DNA of 64,000 nucleotides. It comes from Siderastrea siderea (lineage: Eukaryota; Cnidaria; Anthozoa; Scleractinia; Rhizangiidae). Under the pieces are notes generated by a model that had not been told where the DNA came from, ran no database searches, and saw only the letters and a program-made list of their open reading frames with translations. The DNA lies in NCBI GenBank assembly GCA_964030785.1, contig OZ034969.1:71235362-71299361 (forward strand). The letters are read 5' to 3'. Below, in pieces: positions 1 to 14,300 of the stretch; position 1 is the stretch's first letter; each line of letters begins with the position of its first letter. The translations under genes were made by a program, and so were the position numbers.

Positions 1-3000
1 AAATGACGAATCGATTCTTCACTCTGACTTTGAACAATTCACTGGGTCAAAATAAATTTAATCAACGTGGAAGTTGCCGCAAACTTCAGTGTTTCAAGTG
101 TTTTATCAGTGATCTCTTTTTTTCCCTTCCTTGAACATGGAACTAACGAAAATATATTCTTTGGAATCTTGCAATCGTGCGAGCTTCCTTGTTTGCTAAA
201 AAATTTAAAGGGACACTGTCACGGTGATTTTTACGTTTTGGGGTGAAAATGTGCTGAAATTTGAATTAAATGCTTTTTTTCTCGTACACAGAATACTCCT
301 AGAACGTCAAGAAAAGGAAATCATATGATTTTCTCAAAGGAAGAACAAACCATGGTCAGTTACTGGCGATTTTTCCATGAAACAAATAAAAAAACTTGAA
401 AACATCAGCCTGGTGTTTTCAAGTTGCAACCATATCCATCCTAACAATCCGCAGCAAAACACACTCAATTATAATCTCAGAGAACTGGTAGAGTAATTTT
501 TTACGAAATTCAACCAGTATTTTTGGATTTCCGCTGATTAGAATATGTCCTTTTGCTTTTCAAAGTTATCTAGATATTGGTGACAGTGTCCCTTTAAATA
601 CGTCATGTCTGGTCCGTAATTTTGAGACATGCCTCAGTTTGAAAGCACATCGTCGGCAACATTACTTTTTTAAGAATTCACCAAATTTTTTCACATTAAA
701 ATAAGAATAGGACTTGCTGGAAATGTTGAGGTTTATTGATGGATGGTGAAATATCGCCTTTCGTACACGATCGTATACATCATTCTCCTATGCCGGAAGT
801 TTAATGACCCTGTTTCAGAAGGGTAAAAGACAAAGGGATCTGTTTTCAGCTTGGCAGGAAATCGTTATATTGAGTCGCTGCGGATGGCGTGTAAATCCTT
901 TTTTTCTACCAGCCTTCATCGAAAAAATTTGTTTTCAGCTGTAAATGAACGATGGCAGATAAAATCAGTTATAATTATTCGTTCAGCACGAGTGCCTTCG
1001 CTCCTTTCGACCCGTGGATAATTTCTTTTCCTGTTTGCGGGAAGTTGTTTTTACCGCACAAAGCTTGGAGCAAGTGCTATTCTTGTTCTTTTACAGTTGG
1101 GTTCCTCTTAATCACTTTTGTAACATGACAAAAATACAAGCCAATATCATATAAACAAGGAAATGTTACGTGATTACTTTTAGCAAAGAAAGGAACACGT
1201 CTCGCTTAATTGCGTACGTGCTGTAAATACTCTGGTTGCTAGGAGATTTGATGACAACTTCCCCCTCGTCTGAAATTTATTAGCGCGATGTAAGTTAGAA
1301 CTCATTCTTATGCACTTGGACTTTAAGATTTGTACTTTCAAACTGGTTCTCTCTTCTTCAACAACAGTTCGTCATTTACTTAGGTCCGATGCACGTACTG
1401 AAATCCGTTTTTCTCTTGCTTTGTTCGAAGGGCAACATTTTTCTTAGTCGCTCACATGGTGAACGTGATGGTAGCATAAATGTTTAAACAATTACAAGTT
1501 CCTTATTTCAGCCATTTCCTTTTAAGGCTGGAGAGAGGGCTCTTAGGTCATTTGTTTTCAATTTATTTCGGTACCCTCTACAAAAAAAGAAGAAGAAGAA
1601 GAAGAAGAAGAAGAAAAATTACCACCTTTAACTCGTTCATCACGTCTCCTATATCGCTAGCGGAAGTACTAACTCGCCACAACATTGCGTATTTTCCGTT
1701 GTGTTTACTGCTTCATTTAAATCCAAGCTGGGCGACCCGATGAAGTTATTTTTAACTGCTTTTGCTAATTTTATCTTTTAATAAACAACAACCAATTCTT
1801 CCGTGAAGAATTTTAATGACAATTAGAAAGGTTATTCACAATGAACGTGCGCGACACAAGGGAGACCCTACTGGAGTCACGCACTAGCAGTTAGCTTGTG
1901 TTAACACACTGACACCGGAAACGCCCTAAACCATCGGTGTTATGCAACGGTACTTGTGTCAAGAGATGACTTTTTGATCAACAACTTATGCAAGATATAG
2001 AAATCTTTCAAAGCGTGACTGCCCAAATGAGATCCCTTGAAATGACTGAATTCGAAGAAAAATTTCCACTTTTTTGTAGGTTCTTCATCATTTTTGTGAA
2101 AACTTTTGACACAAGAAGGAAGTCTATTTAATGTTTAGAGAAAAGAAAAAACAGGAAGAGAAGCAAAATGAACGGGAAGGAAAAAAGGAAAAGTAAAAGT
2201 GGTTGATTTGGTCTATCTTTTTCTGGTTTAAATTTTGCTTTGTGTCAATGCGTGAAACCCAAAAAAATCCACGTATTTGCCGCAGAATGAAAGGAAAGTT
2301 TAGTTTTCAAGCAAAGAAAACTATTGGACAGTTTTGCTGCATTTCGCCTTGATGCCTGCCAAAAAACTGCTTAAGTAGCTTTCTAAGCTCAGCGTTAACA
2401 AACGGGATTACGCAGGCTACCAACAGTCGATGTATTTCTCGTGGAACAGTAGAAACAGGATAAATGATACCCTCAGGGGGAAGGGATTGGACTCTTTGAG
2501 AAGTTCTTGTCTAATTTTTGGGAGATCTCGTCGAGATCCCGCCGTAATCTTCACCTGGATCTTGACAAGGGTTTGGTCGCCGAGATATCGACATCCAAGG
2601 TCTTTTTGAGATCACAGCACGGTCCCGATGGGATCTTCGAGTAATGGAAACCTCGCGGCTGGTGGACCTTGGCGTATACGGGATGTCGATATTGGGCTCA
2701 GAAGTTAGGCAGCATGCAAGACAAGGTGCCCAAATCATTACGACGCCTTGCTCGCCAAAGGGTCGCCTGTTAGGCAGCGTTTACTGACACGGACGCGGTT
2801 TCAAATCAAGTCGAAACTGCAGCGAATAAGTCACGGGTTTTGAAGTGTTTAGGCGAAAGGATTTTATCTTTTTCGTTGACAGAAATCGACAAAACAAAAT
2901 CAGCAAGATGACATGTTTTTCTACCCTGATCTCAGAGTAGTAGTGGTAGTTGTTGTTGTTGTTGTTGTTTTTTTTGTTTAGAAGAAAGTAAAAAGAAAGA

Positions 3001-3772
3001 AAAGTAGAAAGAAAATCTTTGGAACCATGTTGGTGTTTTCTTCTGTGCTGCATAAAAGAAACAACAACAACAACACCGAGTGTTGCTTGAAGGGCACATG
3101 TTTTTTTCCAGAAGTAGAAAGCAGCAAACAGGTGGATTTGAATTATGTGCAACGAAAGTTAGTGTTTTGAAAGCGAAGCCGTTCCAGTGTATACACGATA
3201 GATGTAACCGTATGATGGTTTAAAAAGCTTCACTTTGCGACACGGTGTCCTTTTCTACCTCGAACAACTGATTAAAAAGACGGTACTAACTGCACAGAAA
3301 GAGATGCAGTTTCAAATAAAACCGTTCCGTGTAAAGGCTGCCTTAAGGTAACATTTTGTACCTTGGAACCGGACTTCTTATAGCAAAGTGAGTACTTGTA
3401 TGACTTTTTAAGCATATTGCATATTCTTTTCTTTATCATGTGTCAAAGCAACGTCGTTCCTATCGCCTCCCTTTCTACTGGTAGGCAACTGGGCAAATCG
3501 AGGCACCTGGCCACGTGAGCGCTTTGACATTCAAAAGTCGCACTCGCACTCGATCTCGTACACGGACACCTATGTTAAGAACACGAACGCATCCACGAGA
3601 ACTAACTAGGGCCCAACTTCTTGTCGACTCCTGCCCGTACGCTGCTTCACTTTCGAACGAAGATTCGCACCTAAAATGCCAAACAAATGGGCAGTTTGCA
3701 GGCTTGTTGCTCTCCACAAAGTGGTTGCACGATACGGTATGCTAATTCTCTGTTCTCTTGAATTTCCTGCAG
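1..3772. other. Non-coding stretch upstream of the first recognised receptor exon
   Basis: Probably intron of the receptor gene, since the first recognised exon begins in mid-codon. I see an inverted-repeat element (203-599), an AGA-type microsatellite near 1588-1614, a GTT-type run near 2948-2968 and a short complementary CAA run near 3061-3075. I found no convincing exon. LRR-coding exons are expected upstream, but none was recognised. Confidence 0.5.
203..599. mobile_element. MITE-like element with perfect 20-bp terminal inverted repeats and TTAA flanks
   Basis: The left end 203-222 and right end 580-599 are perfect reverse complements (core AGGGACACTGTCAC). The core is flanked on both sides by TTAA (205-208 and 594-597), as expected for a TTAA-targeting DNA transposon (piggyBac-like or Kolobok-like). 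About 390 bp, no ORF, hence non-autonomous. Confidence 0.8.
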
Positions 3773-3942
3773 TGTTTTTACCTCGGATGCGTTGGCCTGC
3801 GACTGCGCCTTAAAAAGGCTCATAGAATGGAAAGAAACTGTACCACGGTCGAAATCGCTGAATTTAGAAGGACACTGTTTTTCCTCGGAGTACCCAGTAG
3901 GGAGATCTATTAATGATCTGTCTTCAGAAGACATCTCATGTG
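3773..3942 (+). CDS. Receptor exon: LRR C-terminal cap (LRRCT)
   Basis: One exon, phase 2 in and phase 1 out (donor G|GTAAGT). The protein reads [12 protein letters not shown], then a spaced HC and a final SC. That is the four-cysteine CxC...C...C pattern with a Leu/Trp helix seen in LRRCT domains, which cap leucine-rich repeats. LRR-coding exons must therefore precede it; I did not recognise any between 1 and 3772, so they are probably upstream of the window behind a long intron. It is the most upstream part of the receptor I can support. Confidence 0.75.
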
Positions 3943-5274
3943 GTAAGTTACCCTGTTTTCCAAGGTGACGTTTTTCGTTGGATTCTTCCGATTGCCACCC
4001 CAGTGGGGCTGTTTACCCCCAGATTTTTTCTTATCTATATTTAACGGGCCTCTGGAGCCAGGTTAGTGGTAAGTGTGAGCTGTTATATTGGAGAGATGAA
4101 GAATCTTGTCCTATCGTAAACAGCAGAAGGCAAACTCGACATAACTTTGTCGTTTATCGTCCAGGTTAAAGTCAAATCGTGACGTTTTTGGTGTTGAATA
4201 ATCAAAGCCATTTTATTTTAATATAACTGATCCTACTACTGTGCAGGATGAGTGTCACTATTAACCTACTCGTCTCCCACAGTAGCTTAGTCGTTCGCGC
4301 GTCCGACTAATGTGCTGAAAGGCATGGGTTCCTTTCCGTCGGGGGCTTTTCCTCTGTAGTCTTATGCTCGTGCATTGTATACTGTACGCAACATTACTTA
4401 TAAAATGACTTGGGAGTTACAAAGATTTCAGCCAATACGAACACGCACAAAACAAGAAATTAAGAATTTTATAACTCAAAAATCACATAACCGTTCAGTC
4501 GGACAAAGTGGCAAAGTCTTGGTCGAATATAGCAATTGCTGTTCGCCAGAAGTGAAGAGCTAATGAACAGTTGCAAATGCGTCAGTTTTCTTGAGGTTTC
4601 AGAGCTTTTTCAAACGAGCGTTTGCTACTAGATGGAACAAGCCGTGTCGGTTGGCTTTGTGAAGAAAGGAAAGGAGAAACTTGACACCGCGCAGGTCGCA
4701 GCGTGGGTCCGTCGCTCTTTGGTGATTTTCCAGTTTCAAGCAGCAAAGTTCGACCAAGATCATCAACTTTTGTTTTGTTTTGCAGTTTCAGACTTTGAGG
4801 GCGAGGTGCTTGCACGAAAAAGACGTGCAGGTAAGGTTCTCTTGTGATTCGCTTATTACAAGCCAGTTTCTAAAATAAACCTAACCTTTCCATCTCTCTT
4901 TACTGTAGTTAACGAAGGCCAAAATGAAACACAGTCAAGTGGAAACAAAACCTACGCTCCAGGTTAGAATTTCACGTGTCGATGTTCGTTGTTCGTATAA
5001 CTAATGTTCGTCACGAGTTATGCCTGTCACATTGTGTTCTAGTCTTTCAGTCACTTTCACAAATCAGTTTCGTAATGAGAGCCTGTGAATAAAATCCTGA
5101 GGTGCCGTCATTTTAATGGAAGCTGTTGAGCAGACGTTTTTTGGGTAGAGTTTTTAGTGTTTTGCAACCTGTAGATAATGTTTTTAAATAATATATTTCA
5201 GAGACTGTTAGAAAAGTAAAAAATGTAGGAAATGGAGATCCTTGGTAGCCGATCTGCTAAGAGCAAATGGCGCG

Positions 5275-5332
<58 letters not shown>

Positions 5333-8300
5333 GGTGGTGGTGGTGGTCGTGGTGGAGGACTGTTGAAGTACATGCTATATGGCCTTGCCTATCCATGTTT
5401 ATTTGTCAATGTAATATTATGTATATTTCAGTGTTTGAAGAGAACCTTTTAGATCGCCTCTCGGAAAATGGGCCTATTTGCAGTTGCATTGTATCATTGT
5501 ACATGCACTGTTTTGTTTTCAGGTGCGCCTATGTTGCCTTGTGACTTTCAAGAAGGATTTTGCCAGTGGTTTCAGTTAACAGATGACGAATTTCACTGGA
5601 CGAGGAACAAAGGAAAAACAAATTCCACTAACACTGGACCTAACGTAGATCACACTACAGGAACAGGTGATTAAATATGACTTAACTACGTACCCCACCC
5701 TAGAAAAAAATCCAGGGGGAATAAAATTAACACCTTCTTTATGGTTTTTTTTAATACAGTAAATGGATACTACATTTACATTGAGACATCGTTGCCTCGA
5801 GTTCCACTTCACAGGGCGCGATTGGTGAGCCCAACATTGGCTGCTGCGGAACCTAATAGCAAATGCCTAGTAAGTAAAGCTAGGATAGCTAATTAAAGAA
5901 TTTTCGGGTTTTGATCAACTGCCTTATCTACGTTTGTCGTTCATGGCAGGCCTCGACCGGAGGTCTAGTTGGCACCGCCTCGGACTATTCGGTAGAAATC
6001 GGTTGTTCGAGCTTTGTCTTAGTCGTCGTCTTGCTGTTTTCTTAGACAAGAAACTTTATTCCACAAATCTCTCTCCACCCAGGTGTAGAAATGGGTAGCA
6101 GCGAGCCGTTAAGAAAACTAACAAACAGCTGGAACAACCCTGCGATTGACTGGCGTCCCATCGAGGAGGGAGTAGCAATACCCTTAGTCGCTTCATGGCA
6201 GTGAGGCGGACTGTGACCGTTAATTGTACGCCCGTTAACTGTTGTGTTTCGTTTTCTGAGCTCTGTAGAATTCGGTCAAATTTCTCATTAACTTGCTCTC
6301 TGTTGTTCTCTCTGTTGTCTCTCTGTTGTGAATTTTCGTGTCTCTTCTACTTCCTACCCCCGTCACAAATACCGTTTTAACCCGGTTACCCCCCTTTTGC
6401 TCTTGGGTTCCCACCAGCCCACCCCCCTCGCAGGCAGAATCCTCATCCCTTTTCGACGTCTGATATCAATTACCCCCCCGCATCCCACGTACACAAAAAG
6501 GAGCACATCCCGCTTACTGCATCCCGTATCCCGCCACCATTTTAAACCTTTCCCGAAGGCTGCAATACCTTCCTATGTTAGACCCTCTTAAAATTTCGTT
6601 CGTCACGCAACTCCCCCCCCCCTTGCATGACGAGCCAATAATAAAACTGCTGCGTTGGATGCTCCCATTAATGTGGTGGTCGTCTTATCGTCTAATATAC
6701 GTGATGTGTTATTGTTGTTTATCAGATGGACTTATATCTCCACATGAAAGGCAATCACATCGGTGCTCTCAATATATATCAAGCACCAGTTGTTGGTTTT
6801 GCTGAGAGAAAATTATCGATTACAAGCCAGCAGGGTGAAAACTGGTTCAAAAAGCAGATACAGTTTGACAGCGAGAGAGAATTTCAGGTTCGTAAGGCGA
6901 GAGGTTTCATTGCTTGAAAAATGATGTCATAGCCTAGGGCTGGAAACATGAAACATGTTTTCCTTCCTCGTTTGTCCTTGGTTTTTTTTTTCTCTCGCTT
7001 GTTTACGTGCAGGCCTTTTTTCCCTTAAACGTCCTTTAGCGGGCGACCTTCCTCTCGCCGCTGCTCCCAGACAGAAAAGGGATTTGCTAGTAGAGTGGTA
7101 CAGGACATGTTTCTTTTCAAAGCAACATTTTATAGGACATTATAAAGTTGGTTATAATATCAGCGATCAAGACCTTTTAACTGAGACACCTTTCATCAGC
7201 ATATATTACGTACTTTAAGGTTCGCAGTGCAGTATTTAGGGGTGTTTCAAATCGCACGGCCGTTTCTGGGTTTACGTCAGTAGAGAGCTCCTTTCATTAA
7301 AAAAAAGCTGGAACAATGTGACGTCTCCAGTCAATAGTTCTTTAAACTTATTCACAGTTTCGCCGGCGAAGTGTGCTTTAGGAAGATTTTTTCGCCTTTT
7401 TTCATTTTCACTTTATTTCCCAGGTGATTATTGAAGGTGTTCGAGGGTACAGTTACCAAGGAGACATCGCTATTGATGATATCTCGTTTTCATCGGGCTG
7501 CAAAAGACTTGGTAAGGCATAGCTACCGACCCCAGTGCCTGTTATTGTATCTATGACTATGTCTATTCTGTACCGGATAGCTATTGGCTGGCACGGGCAC
7601 GGGTAGGCTTCTTTTCACACATGAAGCACTGAATTCGGCACGGTTTTTGTGCCGGAGCGATGCTGCGCCGCCCCAATCTTGAAAGTGAATCGGTTTGTGT
7701 CAAGTAGGTTTTCATGCCACTCCTCAGGGAAGTGCGTAAAGGAAATGGTTCCGACTGAAGCGGAAGTCGATAATTAGGAGTGCATGGGGATTGGAACCTA
7801 ACGAAAAGATGGCGGTCGTCAGTTCCAGTTGTGGACCATTTCTTTTCACACCAAGCCGGAGAATTTTTCGTGCCGGTAAGACAAGCTTTCCGGTATAATG
7901 TAGACTCAGATCACTGTGAAGAAAATGCAACTTTCTCTAAAGTGATACGGTCACTTCTGATACTCGTTTGCTTGGTCCAAGGCCAAAATTCACATAAACC
8001 CTCTCTTTATATAAATACTTCCACGATGCCAACATTTTTTTTTTCCCGCAGTTTACTGTCTGTCCTTAGGAGAAAATATTTCTGTTTAAACGCTGCCGTC
8101 TTTAAATACGGATCTTCGTGCCTTTCTTTTTAGTTTATGCTGCAGGAAGTTACTTGCCAATTTAAACCATACCCGACTCATAACAGAAATGGTTTCCTTT
8201 AAAATCGGACTGAATCTACGCCTTGCTTAAGACTGTCGTGTGTATCATTAAAAAAAAAAAAATCTTACGGTTATCGTGCTGTAGACGTCTTGAAGGTCGA

Positions 8301-11300
8301 CGTCTCGAAGGTACAATTTCACTTGCGACTAGCGAAGTCGTACCTTCTAATAACTGCTGTGCGTATAACTTTGTTCTTTGTGGTACAAGGCGTACACAAC
8401 CACCTTAAAAGATGGAAGCACAAATTCTCGTTTTCTGATCATCCTTGTTTATCATTTGATTTTTTTTTTTAGCCCCCTCTTATGTACGTCTAGCCGGCGG
8501 TTCGACTTTTCACGATGGCCGCGTAGAGATTTATCATCAAGGAGCTTGGAGACCAGTATGTCGCGAGGGTTGGAGCCAAGCAGATTCCTCAGTAGCTTGT
8601 AGAGAGCTGGGCTTTCAGAAACCCGTTGTAACTGGTGGAGATGGAGGTAGCGAGTTTTTTGGTACCTTTGTAAAAGAGAAGCGTCTCTGCTTTGTAGCTT
8701 CGATGTGACTTTCGAAGCAACAAATTTGTGATCAACATTAAGTAAAGGTTATCAAGTGTAAGGGAAAACCAACTCTTATTGTTATGAAACACGAGGGAAA
8801 TGTGGAAAGCTGAACTGAAGGCTGATATTTTCTCTCTCTTTTTTTAATGCCTGAGTTATTTTGTGTCACTAGAGTGCATGCTTTTGCCCTCTTTATATGC
8901 TTTGTGATAAAGAATGTAAGCAAAATCGAAAGCTAAATTTTTGTCATTAACGAACGCTTTCGGAAAAATAAAAAACGCTTTTCTCTGATAAAAACAAGGT
9001 TTGCTAACCAATCATAGCGCGCAGTTTTATTTATCTATCATATTATGTGTTGTAACATCTATGTTGTAACATGGATTATTCCGGGATACAGGGCCACAGT
9101 TGGCTGCAGTTGCCGGCCAAATTGTGTAGTAAATTAGACTCTGCAATCTGTGTACAGCTCTTGAGTTTCTTAGCGGCGGTCTTGATGCTTCAACATCAAG
9201 CAAGACTTCCCCTCATTGAATATGCTTTGTGTTGGTCTTCCACAGGCTTACCACTGAACGGCTCTTTTACTGGGCTGTTTAACGTAAGCTGTTCAGGAAA
9301 TGAGACGTCAATCAAGTATTGCCCGTCAGGGACGTGGTCAAATGGCACGTCATGCCCAAGCAACTACTCGGCCACACTTAATTGCATGGGTAAGAATAGT
9401 TACTTCTTTATCTCAGCATTGTTGTTGTTTGTTTACTTATTTGATATCGTCACGAGGGGATACTTTTCAGTGTATAAAAACTGTTCTTACAATATGATTG
9501 TAAACTGACGTCAGCAGAGGTGGCTTTGTAGGATAATATGTGGAAATGTTTCACTGCATTTAATCTTGTTGTCTGTTCCTATCTTGCTAGGCATTCTCCC
9601 TGTATGTCCACTTAGAACTCACTTTTATTGTCCAGCGGACAGCGGTGGTACCAAAAAATGCATCTCGCATGCGCAACTTTGTGACTTCAGCAATGACTGC
9701 TGGGATGGCTGGGATGAACTCAATTGTGGAAATTACACTCGCTGCGACTTCAATGACTCAGGCATCTGCGGCTGGATACAAGCCAAAAATGACCAGATGG
9801 ACTGGACCCGACACAAAGGAGGCACACCATCTGTCGTTACAGGTACATGTTAACCCCTCTAGTCAGTCATTGTTTTGGTTCACTCTCGTGAGGTGTAAAG
9901 GTTCGTTAAGGCCGTTTACGAATCAAGTGCAATATCTGAATTAATTCCGGGTTTCCAGAGATCGGGAAAAAGTCAGGGAAAACAAAAATTCTTCACGGTC
10001 AGGGAAAAAACGGGGATTATATTTTAAGTCAGGAAAAATTGATATTTTGATGAGAAGTCGGGGAGAATGCACTGATTTTTCATTTACTGTTCATTCAGCA
10101 AAAAGCCATCTCGGTGATTGCTTTTTGCGGAATGAACAATGCGAGCTGTCATTCTTAGCAATAAAACAGGTGGAAAGAACGGCTAAAAGGGTAGGTTGAA
10201 GATCACTGCTCTCTGTGACTTGTATTTGTTTGGTCATGGAAAACTTAATTTTACCAGGGAAAAACCCACGGAATTTGGAAAGCTGATCTTTTTGGCAACC
10301 GTGTTTACTGCATGATAATCCGCCGGAATTTTTTATAGTCACCTCTTTGGTGTTACTCTACTTTAGTACACCATTGGCCTGAGATGAGAATGCCTTGTTT
10401 GTTATTCATGACTGGAAATAATCGCACAATCGAATTTCATCAACATCAAACCATCTTACACAGCACGAAAAGCAGTCTAAAAAGTGATAACCACTTTGTA
10501 CCGAATAATAGATGCCACAGTAGGAAACTTCTTCTCAATAGCCTCCACTTGAGTGGGTGCAATTTAGCATTTCAGCTGCAAGTTAAAATCTAGAGCACCT
10601 TGTACAACCATCGGAACGAACCACTCAGTAGCTTTGATTAGAATTGCAACACTTAGGATTTTGGCAACTGCACAGTAGCTTTCATTTGATTAATTATAGC
10701 GAAGGATTTCTTCTCGTCACAGACTCAACAAATGCCAAACCACCTGGTACAGCATGATAAAATCACCATCACCACAGAAAAACATAAACAAATGATAAAT
10801 TAATTAATTAATTAAATTACGGATCAATACTGTTAATTTGAACAGTTAAATATGGCTCAAGGATTGTATCTGACTGTAAAAAAGGTTAACCTGGAGCTTT
10901 AAACTTAACAACGGAATAACAATTTCACAGCGGCCAAACGCACGACGCGTGCGCAGTTCCCGCCATAATTTTACAAAGGAAAATACAGACAAATGTCGAA
11001 AGTTTCACTTTAACGGCAAAACTTAATGCCATTTCTGAAAACTTAAGCTTTTTACTTCGAGCATGTGTTCAGAATGGAGTAACTGACATTCACAAGTTTT
11101 ATTGGCGCGAAATTTCCTTTATCGGGACATTTTATGCATCACATCAAGGCTCGGAAAAACCGGAAGTGACGTTGTTTTTTGCGTTTGACCGCTGTGAAAA
11201 TAACAATACGTCTTTGCATTTTAGGCCCTTCAGCTGACCATACTGGCAATCCTAATGCATACTATTTGTATATGGAAGTGTCCAGTCGCCAAGGAGGTGA

Positions 11301-14300
11301 AAAAGCCAGGATACTCGTCACACCACGATTCCAAGGTAAATCATTCTTTGTTGTTTTCCGAGTTTGGGTCTCGTGGTAGGGGCGGAGAGTTTGGAAGGTT
11401 CAGGATTGACTTCATAATGTACCACTTAGTGTTTAGAAATGGCAGTTTCATTTTTTTTTGTCGTAACAACTACAAAGAAGACGTTTCCAAGTTACTAGGC
11501 ATCCTTATTTCGTCCCGTGGCAGTCGGTCGTCTTCTGGGCAGGTGCTCACGGAAATGGATTGACAGTGAAGGCCTGGGAACAAGCCTTACAGGAAGTGAA
11601 GAATGAATCGTACGCTTTGATTGGTTCGCTGCAATACGGCTAAATTAATATATTGCGGATGCAATATGTTAGGCTTCAGAGAATATAATTATTCAGGGTT
11701 GCCTCACAGAATTGGACGTTTTTGTTTGAAACTTGAAATTAAAACTAAGCTGTTTTTTTCGTACCCACTCAAAGAGGAAGATAATCAGTTTTTTAGCAAT
11801 TTTCGCAAAACACAAATTCCAATCCGTTTTCATTCTGGCCATCCCTTAACGCCTGAATGATTTCGAATTTTTGTTTCAGTTTTTTGAAATATTCTAAAAA
11901 CCTTTGACGTAGCTAGTTTTTAATGTCTTTACAAAAATATGGCCTTCATTTTCGAATTGTTGTTTTTGTTTCGGTTTTTTTTTTGTTTCCTTTTTTTGTT
12001 TTTTGTCTTTTCTTTTTTTTCTAAATTACGAAACTCCTGAAAACCAAGACCCGGGAAAATAAAGTATTCTTTTGGTTGAAAAAAAAAGTTGACAAATCAC
12101 CAATGTAAAGCTGTATGTCCAGATTTCGTTCATTAATTGCTAATAGTTTGTCACTGTTTCTATGTAATTTCACGCAGGAAATAACAATGGTCTTTGCAAA
12201 GTGAGATTCTTTTACCATATGTTCGGACCCGGGATTGGAACCCTCCGTTTGTTAGCCGCTGACCGGTATTCTCGGCGTACGCTATGGAGCAAGTCATATT
12301 CGCAGAGCGTCGATTGGACAAGAGCTGAAGTGCAGCTGGCTAACATGTCTTCGTCTTTTATCGTAAGTCCGTAGCATGTTAATGAAGCCGAACCTCTCTC
12401 CGTTAACCGACCAACCGTTCGATTGAAGTTACTACTTTTAATAATACCTCATATGAGCTGTACTAACGTTTTTACCGCGTATTAAAAAAAATACCGAAAT
12501 TTCCCAACTCAAAAACTCTCGTATGTAATGTACCACTAGAATTTTCCTCCGGTAAGCGACGTAGTTATATACGATATGACATCTACTGCAGGAAAACATG
12601 TCATTTGAAACGGTGTTTTGCTTTGGGAATGCTCCTCTATGGGGAAACTACAATCTTAGTCCAACATCCCCTCCCCCCCCCCCTTTCACGTCTGACCTTC
12701 CGCAAGCTGCACCTAAGCTTGGCAGTTGAGTAGGTCGCTGATGGGAGGCCGGACTGCAGATAGACATTAGGGACGCTTTGCGCAAACAAGACTTTCGCCC
12801 CAACAACGGCCAAGTTCCAGGGTAAAAAATCCCCGATTGAAAAAATCGGACAAGAAACTGTACCACTTGGAAGTACAATGGTCACACTTTAGGATTTCAT
12901 TGATATACTAATGTGTGACCACCTTGTACAACAACCCACATTTCTTGACTTGCTATTGCTCTAATGAAGGGCTAACACTCGAAAAGTCAGCTTTTAAATT
13001 TCTTTACAGTGGCTAATTTACCTTATCAGCTCAGTTCATAAATCCAGCACCACAGTTTCCTTTCATTATTCATTTACTGTAGCTTTGTGTTCGCTCACAT
13101 GAATGAAATCATGCATTCTGTTTGCACCTATTGATGTTTCATGTGTATATTTACGACCTTACAATGTCACCAGCTCCCAGTTGGCTTCACAGCTCAGTTG
13201 GTAAGAGCACTGCACGGGTATGGCAATGGGTATGGTTTCGAAGCCTGTTCACACCTGAATTTTTTTCAGGATTTCCAACTACTTGAGTTACGTAAACAGC
13301 TGCAATGGCCTCAGTCGTGTATTAAATCTTTAACTTTAGGTGACGTTTGAAGGCGAGCACAGCGGCAGCAGTCCATTGGGGGATATATCAATTGATGATG
13401 TCTCCTTTACACCTGAATGCAGACCCGCTCCTCATGGTAATTCAAAATAATTCCCTTTTTGGAACATTTTTAATGAAAGTAATGAACTAGGTGCTCTTTG
13501 AAGTTATTTACTTTCCAGCAAAACAAAATGGCTTCCGGCGATCACTGCGCGCGAGTTTTTGCCCATTTCTCAGAAAATTCCAATATCCGCGGTTATTTCC
13601 CTCCACGTCGGTAAATAGTGGTTAAATATATTCTAGCTTGGCGTGGCGTAGTTGATGCCGGGGCCGTGTCAAAATAAATTAATGGCATCTTACTATTTTT
13701 AACAACGTTCCTGGTATGATGTTTAGTTCTTTCGCTTTCGATTCGTTGACACGCGCTCGATGCTCAGCATTTGACTTTCCAATGTTGCCACCCTCCTACA
13801 ATAGTCCTTCAACAGAGTAACCCTATCATTTCGGGGTGGGGGGGGGGAGCGTGTTTTTTTTTCTCAGTTGATGTTTTCTTTGTTGCCTTTCAGAAAATGT
13901 CACTTGCAAAGCAGGGACCCTTCTCTGTGGCACGGGTGAATGTATTCCATTGACTCTCCAGTGTGACTTTAACGATGACTGTTTTGACGGAACAGACGAA
14001 CTTAACTGCGGTAAGTGTTTTTGAATAGGCTGTTTAGTGATCAGAATATAAACTGTTGTACTAAACGTTTCCTTTCATTTCGCATTGCCACCAATGCAAT
14101 TATTTTTTTTTTCAGGTCTCCATACTCCAGGACGGTGTGATTTTGAAACGGATATGTGCCACTGGCAAAACATGACCGATGACAAGTTTGACTGGCGGCG
14201 ACACTCAGGGACCACTCCAAGCGCCTCCACTGGGCCCATGTATGATCACACAAGAGGGTTTGGTGGCCAGGGTACGTGTGTATGACTGAAACAACACTTA

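Noticed and set aside
2325..2470. Minus-strand stretch reading like a GPCR helix 8 (FVNAELRKLLKQFFG)
   Set aside because: Only about 45 residues, no NPxxY or other helices nearby, and stop codons on both sides; chance similarity is likely.
3475..3745. Overlapping ORFs on both strands just before the LRRCT exon, rich in Arg/Thr and Arg/Val
   Set aside because: They come from a CTCGNAC-type simple sequence; no domain and no splice-consistent join to the LRRCT exon.
4264..4350. Functional tRNA gene
   Set aside because: B box is degraded and no cloverleaf acceptor stem pairs; better explained as a SINE remnant.
5203..5234. Possible extra linker exon after an AG at 5202
   Set aside because: No donor in the required phase before a stop; the flanking exons join in frame without it.
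5208..5452. Poly-His and poly-Asp/Gly ORFs
   Set aside because: Pure translation of the GAT/GGT microsatellite.
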